Positions 1 to 8,835 of a stretch of 64,000 nucleotides of DNA are shown in pieces. The translations under genes were made by a program, and so were the position numbers. A model generated the notes under the pieces. The model had not been told where the DNA came from. It searched no databases and saw nothing but the letters and a program-made list of their open reading frames with translations. This stretch comes from Fidelibacterota bacterium (GTDB lineage: Bacteria; Fidelibacterota; UBA8477; JABMPR01). The stretch is from NCBI GenBank assembly GCA_016844945.1, contig JAERTJ010000170.1:1-64000 (forward strand), read 5' to 3'. Each line of letters starts with the position of its first letter. Position 1 is the stretch's first letter.

Positions 1-108
1 GGCTTTTATTACTAACTTCTTGCCCTAATTATCGTCAACCCATTTCAGGACAAGACATTTTATTGAGTCTGAGAAAGATTAGCTAGTGCATGGGATGAGT
101 AATAATCC

Positions 109-2004
109 TTATCCATTCCCTTCATCGTCATCACCACCACCCCCATCACGGTTACCGCCACCTCTGTGGTCTCCTCCTCCATGACCACCCCCATCACCGT
201 TCCCATTGCCGTTCCCATGGTCACCCCCATCATCCTCATCACAGGCTTCTCGGGCGGCTCTCAATTCAGTCTCATCATTGAGAGTCACGGTTGATCCATC
301 TGCATAAATGATTTCTACTGGAAACTGTAAGCTTGGTCTTTGATGTGTGTCTGGATGTTCAACATACCAGGCGCGAATAGCAGACATGCCATTCTGATCT
401 TCAACAGTTATCAATGATCCATCAGGCATGATATGGGTGATTGGGAATACCAATTGGAAGCAGAGTTCATAATCTCCGTGTCTACCATCGCCATTTCCTC
501 CATGATTACCATCATCATCGCAGGCAGCACGGGCAGCGCTCAATTCAGACTCATCTTCCAGGGTAACAGTTGACCCATCTTCAAAAATAATATCGACTGG
601 GAATTGTAAAGTAGGTCGGACTCGAACATCCGGGTGGTCGGTGTACCAGGCACGGATAGCAGACATGCCATCCTGATCTTCAACAGTTATCAATGATCCA
701 TCAGGCATGATATGGGTGATGGGGAAAACCAGTTGGAAGCAGAGTTCATGATCTCCGTGTCTACCATCGCCATTTCCTCCATGCCCCCCCCGTCGATCAT
801 CATGGCAGGCAGCTCTCGCTGCACGCATTTCTTCAACATCATTCAGCGTTGTCGTTGTTCCATCCTCAAGAATTATATCCACTGGAAACTGCAATACAGG
901 TCGTCCAGAATAATCGGGATGGTCCACATACCAGGCTCGTAGGGCTGATCTGTCCTCTCTATCACTGATGATAAGTATGGATTCATCGGGCATCATATAC
1001 GAAAGGGGAAAAACAAGTTGGAAACAAGCATCAATATCTCTGTGCTCAACCTGATTCATTAGACGTTCAGCTCCACGGTCATTTATACCGCCTTGTCTAC
1101 CTAGATGTTCATCGGAGTTCTCCTCACAAGCCTCCTTCACCTCCATCAAATCTTCAATGTTCTCCAGAGTACGAGTGGTCTGATCATCTAATTTGATATC
1201 TTGTGGGAAAACTATTTCAGGGCGTGATTGGTTTTCTGGATTTGCTTCGTACCAGGCTTTTAATTCAGCCCAACTACTTTCATCATCTGACGCAACGGTG
1301 AACGATGTGCCATCAGCAGTGAGATAAGTAACCGGGAAGATGAATGTAAAACATGGCTTCTTCTCATATTTCTTGCCACCACACCAGCGGTAGACAAGAT
1401 TCATTTCGTCTTCATCCCAAATGGTTTTTGCGGAGTCACCAATCATAAGGTTGATTGGATACTGGTAGCTGGGTTTTTCCCTGGAATCAGGATGGGAGAC
1501 ATACCATTCGCGGACTGCAGATAATCCAGCTTGCTCCTCTGCAGTGATGATAGTTTCATCAGGCATAATAAATGAAATGGGGTACACAACCTCGAAACAG
1601 GACCAGTTATCAGCCCCACCCCGACTGGGTGTTCTGTTCCCATGTTTACCGTGGGGTGATTTTCCATCTGAACGACGGCTCAGCTTTCTACCATCCAGAT
1701 TGAAATAGACTTCCGAGAATTTACCAGTTTTATCAGCGAAACCCCCACGGAAGACTTCATATCCCAATTCAGGGGCAATGGTTGCTTCGATTGTGATTTC
1801 ACTGGTATATTCCTGATCCAAAATAGAGCGGGAGGCTCCAGGAAGTTCATACTCAGATATAGTTTGTTTATCAGCAGAATTTTGGATAGCGAGAATCAAT
1901 GCTTCATCCGTAAGCTGGGATTCACTATCTGGGGCCAGGTTCTTTTCGCAACTCAGTATAGCCAACGCCATGAATGGAATAGTCAGTACATATCTTATCT
2001 TCAT
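109..2004 (-). CDS. Secreted lipoprotein made of five Cys-bounded repeats, function unknown
   Basis: The 631-residue product starts with a lipoprotein signal (lipobox LAILSC, Cys19), so it is probably anchored to a membrane. After a unique N-terminal part come five repeats, each opening and closing with a cysteine: C136-C208, C218-C293, C327-C400, C422-C495 and C515-C588. The recurring pattern is CFQLVFP, MPDGS, AWY, HPD, RP, LQFPVDII, EDGS, AARAAC. Linkers between the later repeats and the last ~45 residues are rich in Gly, Asp and His and could bind metal ions (inference). The two halves of each repeat resemble each other. The start is supported by GGAGGG just upstream of the ATG. I do not recognise a characterised family; similar acidic repeat proteins occur unannotated in marine Bacteroidota as far as I recall. 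Confidence 0.85.
   Translation of the reverse strand: MKIRYVLTIPFMALAILSCEKNLAPDSESQLTDEALILAIQNSADKQTISEYELPGASRSILDQEYTSEITIEATIAPELGYEVFRGGFADKTGKFSEVYFNLDGRKLSRRSDGKSPHGKHGNRTPSRGGADNWSCFEVVYPISFIMPDETIITAEEQAGLSAVREWYVSHPDSREKPSYQYPINLMIGDSAKTIWDEDEMNLVYRWCGGKKYEKKPCFTFIFPVTYLTADGTSFTVASDDESSWAELKAWYEANPENQSRPEIVFPQDIKLDDQTTRTLENIEDLMEVKEACEENSDEHLGRQGGINDRGAERLMNQVEHRDIDACFQLVFPLSYMMPDESILIISDREDRSALRAWYVDHPDYSGRPVLQFPVDIILEDGTTTTLNDVEEMRAARAACHDDRRGGHGGNGDGRHGDHELCFQLVFPITHIMPDGSLITVEDQDGMSAIRAWYTDHPDVRVRPTLQFPVDIIFEDGSTVTLEDESELSAARAACDDDGNHGGNGDGRHGDYELCFQLVFPITHIMPDGSLITVEDQNGMSAIRAWYVEHPDTHQRPSLQFPVEIIYADGSTVTLNDETELRAAREACDEDDGGDHGNGNGNGDGGGHGGGDHRGGGNRDGGGGDDDEGNG
224..782. repeat. 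Tandem 279-bp duplication inside the repeat lipoprotein gene
   Basis: The DNA for the last two protein repeats is offset by exactly 279 bp (93 codons). Positions 382-504 and 661-783 differ at only about five sites by my count, while the adjoining half of each unit is clearly more diverged. This patchy identity points to a recent duplication or gene conversion that covered only part of the unit. Confidence 0.85.
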
Positions 2005-2175
2005 CTTTCCCTCCGGTAATGATTATCATATAATCTATCAAGATCTGAATTGAATCCAAGATGTTCACCATGAGCAGAAACTCAATCCTCTGATTCGCTG
2101 TCACCCACCGCGATGACTAATTGAAATCTTCAACATAATTTTTATGTTATCCAACCTTTAATTGGAGTCCAAAAG

Positions 2176-5100
2176 ATGAAAACAATGCTGAATTTTCTTA
2201 CCCCTGCCCTGGTCCTTATTTTTGCTGCTTGTACTTCCCAACCCCCAACAAAATATGATTATGATTATTCGAACATGGATCGCACGACTAGAAAAGCCTA
2301 TAAGCGGGTAGATGGCTTTCTCACAATGTGTATTCAGGCCGGAACTCCAGTTGAGATTAATAAATATAGCAGGATCGATACGATTATCATTCATGCTGAC
2401 CAGAATAAAATGTCCATCTTTCTGAATCGGAATTTCAGTAACATCCCCTTGAGGGAAGACAATACTGAAAAGATATATGCCGGGATGAAGCAGGCTTTGG
2501 GAGGAAAGTTCAAGAATCTAGACCTGGAAATTTATGCGAACAATTTTCTCATTGAAGATCTGATTCCAAATTTTTATCGGTCAAGTAAACGTCTTTATGA
2601 TAAGAAGCGGATGCCACAACCTGAAACAAGATCGGTGCCACTCGTTAGAAACATCAGTAAATCGCTACAACCGCAAATGGGACTATACAACCGCAACATT
2701 GCCCTATGGCACAGTCATGGATGGTATTACGAGCAAAAATTTGATCGTTGGGAGTGGCAACGTGCTCGTGTATTCCAGACAGTGGAAGACATTCTCCCCA
2801 TGTCCTTTACACTCAAATACCTCGTGCCTATGCTGGAGAATGCCGGAGCTCAGGTTTTCATGCCCAGGGAAAGAGATACACAACGCAATGAAATGATCAT
2901 TGACAATGACACTCCTGATGTGAGACAAAGTTACCAGGAATACGATTCAAAGACACACAAATGGACAACTCAACCGGAACCTGGTTTTGCTATTGGAACC
3001 CCACCTTATGTTTCTGGAGATAACCCGTTCAAAATGGGAACGGCAAGGTATATCAAATCTGACAGTTCAGGTGGCGCAAAGGCCAGGTGGCTACCAGACT
3101 TACCTGAGGATGGAAAATATGCAGTCTATGTGGCCTATACCGCCTCTGACAGCAATATAACAGATGCCCATTATACTGTTCATCATACCGGTGGACAGAC
3201 CGAATTTTTAGTAAATCAACAGATTGGTGGGGGCACCTGGATTTACCTGGGGACATTTGATTTCAACCGAGCCCTGAACGAGGATATTCATCGTGTTGAG
3301 CTAACGAATAAAAGCAGTGAATCCGATGGTTATGTAAGTGCGGATGCAGTTCGGTTTGGTGGTGGTATTGGTAATATCTCGCGTAATGGTCAAGTTAGTG
3401 GACGACCACGATTTACAGAAGCAGCACGATATTACCTCCAATATGCGGGCATGCCTGACACCCTTGTTTACAACCTTAACAATGATGAAAGTGACTATAA
3501 GGATGACTATCAGTGTCGTGCCGAGTGGGTAAACTATCTCAAAGGTGCACCATTTGGGCCAAACAGGAATCGAATGGAGAAGGGTTTGCAAATCCCCATC
3601 GATCTCTCGTTTGCCTTCCATACTGATGCAGGTTTTACCCGTAACGATACTGTCATCGGGACGCTATCCATATATAGCACTGAAGATTCTGAAGAACTTG
3701 AAGTATTCCCTGATTCCATGTCCCGGTTGACCAATCGGGATCTGGCTGACATTATGCAAACGCAAATTGTTGAGGATATTCGCAAAAAATGGGATCCCGC
3801 CTGGAGCCGGAGAATGCTATGGGATAGAGGGTATAGTGAAGCCTATCGTCCCAATGTTCCATCAGTACTTCTGGAACTGCTATCACATCACAATTTTCTG
3901 GATATGAAATTTGCAAATGATCCGCGCTTTAAATTTGATGCGAGTCGATCCATCTATAAATCCATGCTCAAGTATCTGGCGACTCAATGGAATATGGGGT
4001 ATATGGTGCAACCTCTCCCTGTCTCCCACTTCCAGGCTAATTTCGATGAGACCGGAATGGTTCGATTGGATTGGCAGGCTGTCACAGATCCACTTGAGCC
4101 CACAGCCAACCCGGACAGGTATATGGTCTACACACGTATTGAGGATGAGGGATTTGACAATGGTATTCTGGTTAATGAGCCTTTTCTCGAGGTTGACTCA
4201 CTTTCTCCAGGTATCATCTATAGTTTTAAAGTCACAGCCATAAATGATGGCGGTGAAAGTTTTCCATCAGAAATCCTCAGCGTCTGTGATATGGAATCAG
4301 CGAAAGACCCAGTACTTATTGTGAATGGTTTTGACCGAATTTCTGCAGCCGCCACAATTGAAACAGACAAATATCTGGGGTTTGTAGATCTCTGGGATGA
4401 AGGTGTATCAGATGGATATGATATTAACTATATCGGTTCCCAGTATGATATTCTTGCAGCCTCACCCTGGAAAGACGATGACGAACCGGGCCATGGTGCC
4501 AGCTTTGGCGATTATGAAACGACACTTATTCCTGGAAACAGTTTTGATTTTCCCTATGTCCATGGTCAGGCGCTTCGAGAAGCTGGGTATTCATTTGTAT
4601 CTGCCAGTGATGAGGCCGTTGAATCGGGACAACTCTCACTAAACGAATTCAGAGTATTGGATCTCATCTTAGGTGAGGAAAAGGAGGTCCCGGGCCCCAA
4701 GGATTTTTACCCTCGTGATTTCAGAGCTTTTCCCAAGGAATTTCAGAAGAAACTGTCTGATTATTCAGCCAGAGGAGGAAACCTGTTTATTTCAGGAGCT
4801 TATGTTGGATTTGATTTGTTTGACAACTCTAATGATTCTCTGGATATGAAGTTTGGGGAAGATATCTTAAAATTCAGATTTCGCACGGATCATGCTGTAA
4901 AAACTGGAGGTCTGGAATCCTATAACCCGGACTTTTTCAAGATGAACCTCTCAACCGATCTCGCTTTTAATACCCAGTTTCATCCTACCCTTTATAAGGT
5001 CGAATCACCTGATGCACTAGAGCCAGTAGGCGATGAGGCTCAGACTATTCTCCGATATTCTGAGAATAATACCAGCGCTGCTATTGCATCCAGAGGGGCT

Positions 5101-5208
5101 TCCAATGTTGTCATTTTTGGATTCCCATTTGAAACTATTACATCTGAGACAGCTCGGAATGAGGTCATGACATCTGTCCTGCAATTTTTTGAAGATGAAA
5201 AGAAGTAG
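2176..5208 (+). CDS. Lipoprotein N-acetylmuramoyl-L-alanine amidase (Amidase_3-like) with golvesin-like and Fn3 domains
   Basis: A 1010-residue exported lipoprotein (lipobox FAAC). Amidase_3-type features are split: H179 and E232 (in RERDT) come before, and H482 (FHTDAG) and E567 (LLELLSHH) after, a roughly 100-residue golvesin/xanthan-lyase-type domain around residues 290-400 (ends GYVSADAVRFGG). These four residues fit the zinc and catalytic ligands of the family. A fibronectin type III domain follows (about 615-705), then a C-terminal alpha/beta region (about 713-1010) seen in Bacteroidota proteins often mislabelled xanthan lyase. The likely role is peptidoglycan cleavage outside the inner membrane. 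GGAG lies 8 bp before the ATG. It is divergent from the repeat lipoprotein gene, and a GNAT gene follows 12 bp downstream. Confidence 0.8.
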   Translation: MKTMLNFLTPALVLIFAACTSQPPTKYDYDYSNMDRTTRKAYKRVDGFLTMCIQAGTPVEINKYSRIDTIIIHADQNKMSIFLNRNFSNIPLREDNTEKIYAGMKQALGGKFKNLDLEIYANNFLIEDLIPNFYRSSKRLYDKKRMPQPETRSVPLVRNISKSLQPQMGLYNRNIALWHSHGWYYEQKFDRWEWQRARVFQTVEDILPMSFTLKYLVPMLENAGAQVFMPRERDTQRNEMIIDNDTPDVRQSYQEYDSKTHKWTTQPEPGFAIGTPPYVSGDNPFKMGTARYIKSDSSGGAKARWLPDLPEDGKYAVYVAYTASDSNITDAHYTVHHTGGQTEFLVNQQIGGGTWIYLGTFDFNRALNEDIHRVELTNKSSESDGYVSADAVRFGGGIGNISRNGQVSGRPRFTEAARYYLQYAGMPDTLVYNLNNDESDYKDDYQCRAEWVNYLKGAPFGPNRNRMEKGLQIPIDLSFAFHTDAGFTRNDTVIGTLSIYSTEDSEELEVFPDSMSRLTNRDLADIMQTQIVEDIRKKWDPAWSRRMLWDRGYSEAYRPNVPSVLLELLSHHNFLDMKFANDPRFKFDASRSIYKSMLKYLATQWNMGYMVQPLPVSHFQANFDETGMVRLDWQAVTDPLEPTANPDRYMVYTRIEDEGFDNGILVNEPFLEVDSLSPGIIYSFKVTAINDGGESFPSEILSVCDMESAKDPVLIVNGFDRISAAATIETDKYLGFVDLWDEGVSDGYDINYIGSQYDILAASPWKDDDEPGHGASFGDYETTLIPGNSFDFPYVHGQALREAGYSFVSASDEAVESGQLSLNEFRVLDLILGEEKEVPGPKDFYPRDFRAFPKEFQKKLSDYSARGGNLFISGAYVGFDLFDNSNDSLDMKFGEDILKFRFRTDHAVKTGGLESYNPDFFKMNLSTDLAFNTQFHPTLYKVESPDALEPVGDEAQTILRYSENNTSAAIASRGASNVVIFGFPFETITSETARNEVMTSVLQFFEDEKK

Positions 5209-5220
5209 GGTCAATTAGAA

Positions 5221-6084
5221 GTGGATGTTGAGCTAAGAACCAGATATTGGGATGATAAAAGCTCAAGAACTGCTTTCAAATCATTTATCAAAGAGATTCA
5301 TAATCTTGACTTTACAGCCTGGGAGTCTGAGGGTTTCTGGGACAGTGCCTATACCCCATTTTCCTTCTTTTACGAGGGAAAAGTCATATCAAGCGTCTGT
5401 CTATATTTTCTCGACGCTATCATAGACTCAAACCCAACGAAACTGATCCAGATCTCAGGTGTGGGCACTTCAGAATCCTGGCGTCGCAAAGGCTTAAATC
5501 AGGAGCTTACCCAAATCGGGTTGGGATGGGCAAAGGATAAATACTCCGGATTATTTTTGTTTGCAGACGAAGATGCAATCCCCTACTACAAACACTGTGG
5601 ATTCGTCCCTCTTCAGGAATGTTTACATGAAATCTCAGTTGATCCGCTTCCCAAAATATCTGGTGCTTTTACACTTGATCCAACAAACCCCGAAGATCTG
5701 AAAAAGGTATATAATGCTGCTCAGTTCAGAACGGGAATTTCTGATAAATTCAGTATTCTAAATCCTAAGCTGCTCATGTTTCATGCGCTCTATACCATGC
5801 GCAACAATATGGTTGAGATTCCTGACCTGGGTTGTGTGATCTTTTTAAATGTATATGATGATTGTATTAGTATTTATGATATCATCGGTGAATCGATTCC
5901 AGATTTCCGAGATATTTACCCTTACGTTTCCAGCGAAAGCTGTACAAGAGTTGAATTTCATTTTGAGACGGATAAGTTGGGGCTTGGTGAGGTAAGATCA
6001 ATTCCTATTACAAGTAATCACCCCTTCACGAAGGGACCATTCCCGGTAAAGAAACCAGTATTCCCTTTTACCTCTAGAGCCTGA
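5221..6084 (+). CDS. GNAT-family N-acetyltransferase
   Basis: A 287-residue protein with a GNAT fold in its first half. The acetyl-CoA loop is seen as a SGVGTSESWRRKGLNQEL stretch near residues 80-97, followed by a FADEDAIPYYKHCGF motif typical of the C-terminal part of the fold. The second half (about 140-287) resembles the extension of two-domain GNAT proteins. It starts at a GTG directly after the stop of the amidase gene, in the same frame, so the two are probably co-transcribed. No good Shine-Dalgarno sequence is visible, so the start is less certain. The acceptor substrate cannot be predicted. Confidence 0.8.
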   Translation: MDVELRTRYWDDKSSRTAFKSFIKEIHNLDFTAWESEGFWDSAYTPFSFFYEGKVISSVCLYFLDAIIDSNPTKLIQISGVGTSESWRRKGLNQELTQIGLGWAKDKYSGLFLFADEDAIPYYKHCGFVPLQECLHEISVDPLPKISGAFTLDPTNPEDLKKVYNAAQFRTGISDKFSILNPKLLMFHALYTMRNNMVEIPDLGCVIFLNVYDDCISIYDIIGESIPDFRDIYPYVSSESCTRVEFHFETDKLGLGEVRSIPITSNHPFTKGPFPVKKPVFPFTSRA

Positions 6085-6123
6085 TCAATAAAGTGCAAAA
6101 AGGAGGGTGGCATGGCTCAAAGT

Positions 6124-6909
6124 CTATTGGGCGAGTTCAACTTTAAACCATATTTCAAGATCATTTGATGTTTCTACCAATCGAGGTGATCCACCAGATT
6201 GGCGACTTCCTCGACCTTGACCACCAGCCATTCCACCTGAGCGTCCCCCACCCCGCATGGGGCTGCCACCCATTGCATCGGATCCACCCCCCGATCTATT
6301 GGGCTTGTCGAATGAAGATTCAATTCCAACCCCTACTTTACTCGACCCTTGGAATTCTTCACCCAATAAAGCCAGGGGAATCTGGAACTCAATAAACAGA
6401 CTTTCATCCTCAGAGGTAGCTGTAGCAATCAAATCAGCTGGCCCTAATCGTTTCCCCGCCCTCGTATCGAGGACAATCAGTTCCAGATCACCTGATTTCA
6501 GGTTCAGGTTTTGAAACCTCTCATCTTTATTCATAGCCTGAAATTTTCGACGACTGGCATGTCCACCGCGTTGTCTATCTCTTTGTATCGGGCTCATATA
6601 CTGTAGACCCAAATCCTGTCGTTTACCACCCTTCGAATCTAGCCAGATTTTAAAGCCATTCATGGCAAGTTGCTGCTGAAACTCCTTGTCAATACTGCTC
6701 AGAGCCAGATATAAATAGCTCTGATCGTTGCTCATACTCACTGCGAAATATTCACCTCGTGGAATCTGGAATTTCCCAGACCACTCCTCACGATTTCCAT
6801 CCATGCGGTAATCCTGGGTGGCGGTTTGGCTGATATATTTGTTACTACTACAAGCGCTTAGAAACAATAAGATTAGAATTAGACTAGTCTGCATAAATGT
6901 TTTTAACAT
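6124..6909 (-). CDS. Lipoprotein with CBM9/DOMON-like domain
   Basis: A 261-residue lipoprotein (lipobox LSAC). Residues about 35-200 look like a family-9 carbohydrate-binding or DOMON-like beta-sandwich: DYRMDGNREEWSGKFQIP at the start, then SYLYLALSS and GFKIWLDSKGG. Such domains often bind sugars or haem, but nothing here fixes the ligand. Residues about 205-245 are a low-complexity Gly/Ser/Arg/Met stretch (GGSPMRGGGRSGG), after which the fold resumes with an LEIWFKVELA strand. It ends convergently with the GNAT gene with only 39 bp between them. Function unknown. Confidence 0.7.
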   Translation of the reverse strand: MLKTFMQTSLILILLFLSACSSNKYISQTATQDYRMDGNREEWSGKFQIPRGEYFAVSMSNDQSYLYLALSSIDKEFQQQLAMNGFKIWLDSKGGKRQDLGLQYMSPIQRDRQRGGHASRRKFQAMNKDERFQNLNLKSGDLELIVLDTRAGKRLGPADLIATATSEDESLFIEFQIPLALLGEEFQGSSKVGVGIESSFDKPNRSGGGSDAMGGSPMRGGGRSGGMAGGQGRGSRQSGGSPRLVETSNDLEIWFKVELAQ

Positions 6910-6985
6910 GAACTACCTTCTGTAATTGTTTTAGATCAACTCTGGTTAGACATGAATTCAGAAAATTGGTTAAGATGCAGGTTGA

Positions 6986-8134
6986 CTAATCAGGCAACAT
7001 TTTTTTCACATTCTCAATAATTATTGCCGAGGCCAGCTGGACATCTTCTTCTTTACAAAAACGACCCAGCGAAATACGTATGGTTCCCAGTTGGTAACTC
7101 AAGGGAACATGCATAGCTTCAAGTACGCCTGACCCCTTGCCATCAGCACTATGACAGGCAGCTCCTGCTGACACCATCACTTGATCCAGAGCATCTAGTA
7201 TATCCAGGGCATTAAGTCTGTCAAAACTCACACTTAGCGTATTGGGTAAACGAGCGGTATTCCCTGCGTTGATCCTGATTCCAGGGTAGGCTTGTTTTAA
7301 ACTTGCCTGTAGTCTATCCCTTAAATTTTGCATTCGACCCATTTCTTCCTCAAGCTCATGATTGGCTATTTCTGCTGCCATACCCAATCCAACAATCTGA
7401 GCCACATTTTCTGTACCGGCCCGCAGGCCAAGTTCATGCTTTGCACCATGGATGAGAGGTTCAATATCTACACCCTCTTTTTTAAACAGAATTCCAATGC
7501 CTTTGGGAGCATAAAGTTTATGCCCAGCGAGGCTAAGAAGATCGCAATTCAGATCAATCACATTTACCGGGATTTTTGCCATGGATTGCGCCGCATCTGT
7601 ATGCATGATTGAGCCAGCCCTATGGGCAATATCTGCCAGCTCTCTGATAGGTTGAATACTTCCGATTTCGTTGTTAGCATGCATGACTGAGACAAGAATG
7701 GTTTTGGATGTAATAATCTCTTCCAGATCTTCGGCATTGACAACCCCCTCACTATTCACCGGTAGATATGATATTCTAAATCCCCGATGTTGCAGATATT
7801 GAACCACCTCCATGATAGCAGGATGTTCAATTCGAGATACTACAATGTGCTGTCCCTTATGACTCTGACGAGCTGCAATTCCCTTAAGAGCCATGTTATT
7901 TGATTCTGAGCCCCCTGATGTAAAGATTATTTCCTCAGGTTTACACTCCAGTAGTATCGCTATCCTTTCCCGAGCCAGGTCAATGGCATTCCTATTCTCT
8001 TTTCCCAGGCTATGATTACTAGATGGATTTCCAAAATGTGTATGATAATAAGGCTCCATCGCATCGATGACTCTTGGATCGATGGGGGTGGTTGCATTGT
8101 AATCCATGTAAATGTTACCATTTGCTAATCGCAT
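6986..8134 (-). CDS. Cysteine desulfurase (NifS/IscS class)
   Basis: A PLP enzyme that takes sulfur from cysteine for Fe-S clusters and thio-modification of tRNA. It shows the family landmarks: MDYNATTP near the N-terminus, FTSGGSESNN, the PLP lysine in LAGHKLYAPKG, the RAGTEN motif and the persulfide cysteine in GAACHSADGKGSG. A longer reading to 8167 is open, but an AAGGAG Shine-Dalgarno sits inside that extension, 6 bp before the ATG at 8134 and 3 bp before the ATG at 8137, so the shorter 382-residue form is preferred. No IscU/SufU neighbour is present; Fe-S carrier genes lie elsewhere in the window. Exact subtype (IscS or NifS) is not decided. Confidence 0.93.
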   Translation of the reverse strand: MRLANGNIYMDYNATTPIDPRVIDAMEPYYHTHFGNPSSNHSLGKENRNAIDLARERIAILLECKPEEIIFTSGGSESNNMALKGIAARQSHKGQHIVVSRIEHPAIMEVVQYLQHRGFRISYLPVNSEGVVNAEDLEEIITSKTILVSVMHANNEIGSIQPIRELADIAHRAGSIMHTDAAQSMAKIPVNVIDLNCDLLSLAGHKLYAPKGIGILFKKEGVDIEPLIHGAKHELGLRAGTENVAQIVGLGMAAEIANHELEEEMGRMQNLRDRLQASLKQAYPGIRINAGNTARLPNTLSVSFDRLNALDILDALDQVMVSAGAACHSADGKGSGVLEAMHVPLSYQLGTIRISLGRFCKEEDVQLASAIIIENVKKMLPD

Positions 8135-8284
8135 CATGCACTCCTTATCGCTGAGGTGGAAGGTCATTGGAAATTAATCGCACGAGGCAATCAACCTGCA
8201 ACAAATCTTCGTTTCTTAACCTTCCTGAAACATATTTGTCTAAAAGCACAGAGTTTTGAAAATTAATCTTGAAAGGATAAGAAA

Positions 8285-8755
8285 ATGAAAAATGAATTGA
8301 AACGTATGCTCGTCCCCATGTTGGTCATCGCACTTGCTGTACCAACCCTTGCTCAACCAGGGAAAGGTCAAATGAAGCGAGGTATGGAAGGTGGAAATCT
8401 TCTAGAATCACTTGACCTCACCGAAGAACAGGAGAGTCAGATAAAGGATTTACGTTACGCCAAAGAAAAAAAGATGATCAATCTACAGGCAAAAGTTAAG
8501 AGCGAAAATCTCGATCTAAGAAAATTAAAGCGGGCTGATGATCCCAATAAAAAGAAAATCTATGCCCAGATTGAAAAAGTAAGTGATGCACGTGTTGCCG
8601 TGCAAAAAGCGCGAGCAGATCACCAACTCGCCATGCGTAAAATCCTGACGGATGAGCAATATAAAATCTTTAGCAAGGGTTTACGAGACAGGGAGGGTCG
8701 CAAAGGTCCACGTGAGGGAAAATCAGCCAGGAATAAACATAGATGCAGAAAGTAA
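8285..8755 (+). CDS. Spy/CpxP-like periplasmic LTXXQ protein
   Basis: A 156-residue exported protein with a signal peptide (cleavage probably after TLA in residues 20-24). The mature part is helical and highly charged, with two LTXXQ-type motifs: LDLTEEQESQIKDLR near residue 45 and ILTDEQYKIF near residue 120. This arrangement is typical of the Spy/CpxP/zinc-resistance family of periplasmic chaperones or metal-stress proteins. The C-terminus is a basic Arg/Lys/Gly tail. GAAAGGA precedes the ATG. It is a single gene followed by a strong terminator and divergent from the cysteine desulfurase gene. Confidence 0.75.
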   Translation: MKNELKRMLVPMLVIALAVPTLAQPGKGQMKRGMEGGNLLESLDLTEEQESQIKDLRYAKEKKMINLQAKVKSENLDLRKLKRADDPNKKKIYAQIEKVSDARVAVQKARADHQLAMRKILTDEQYKIFSKGLRDREGRKGPREGKSARNKHRCRK

Positions 8756-8780
8756 ATCTTCTTCCTCCCTGTGAAGTAAA

Positions 8781-8813
8781 AAAAAGCTCCCGCTGGTTCT
8801 GGGAGCTTTTTTT
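8781..8813. terminator. Bidirectional Rho-independent terminator
   Basis: A perfect stem AAAAAGCTCCC/GGGAGCTTTTT with a 9-nt loop, flanked by A-tract and T-tract, lies between the converging Spy-like and metallophosphoesterase genes and can end transcription from both sides. Confidence 0.9.
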
Positions 8814-8835
8814 AATATCGATTTTGCTATATGGT

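Noticed and set aside
224-783. Regularly spaced DNA repeats that might be taken for a CRISPR-like array
   Set aside because: The period is 279 bp, and the repeats keep one reading frame and encode protein repeats with conserved Cys positions.
6112-6168. An 18-codon plus-strand frame with an AGGAGG site just before its ATG
   Set aside because: It lies almost wholly antisense to the 3' end of the CBM9-like lipoprotein gene, is very short and shows no features; the ribosome site may be chance.
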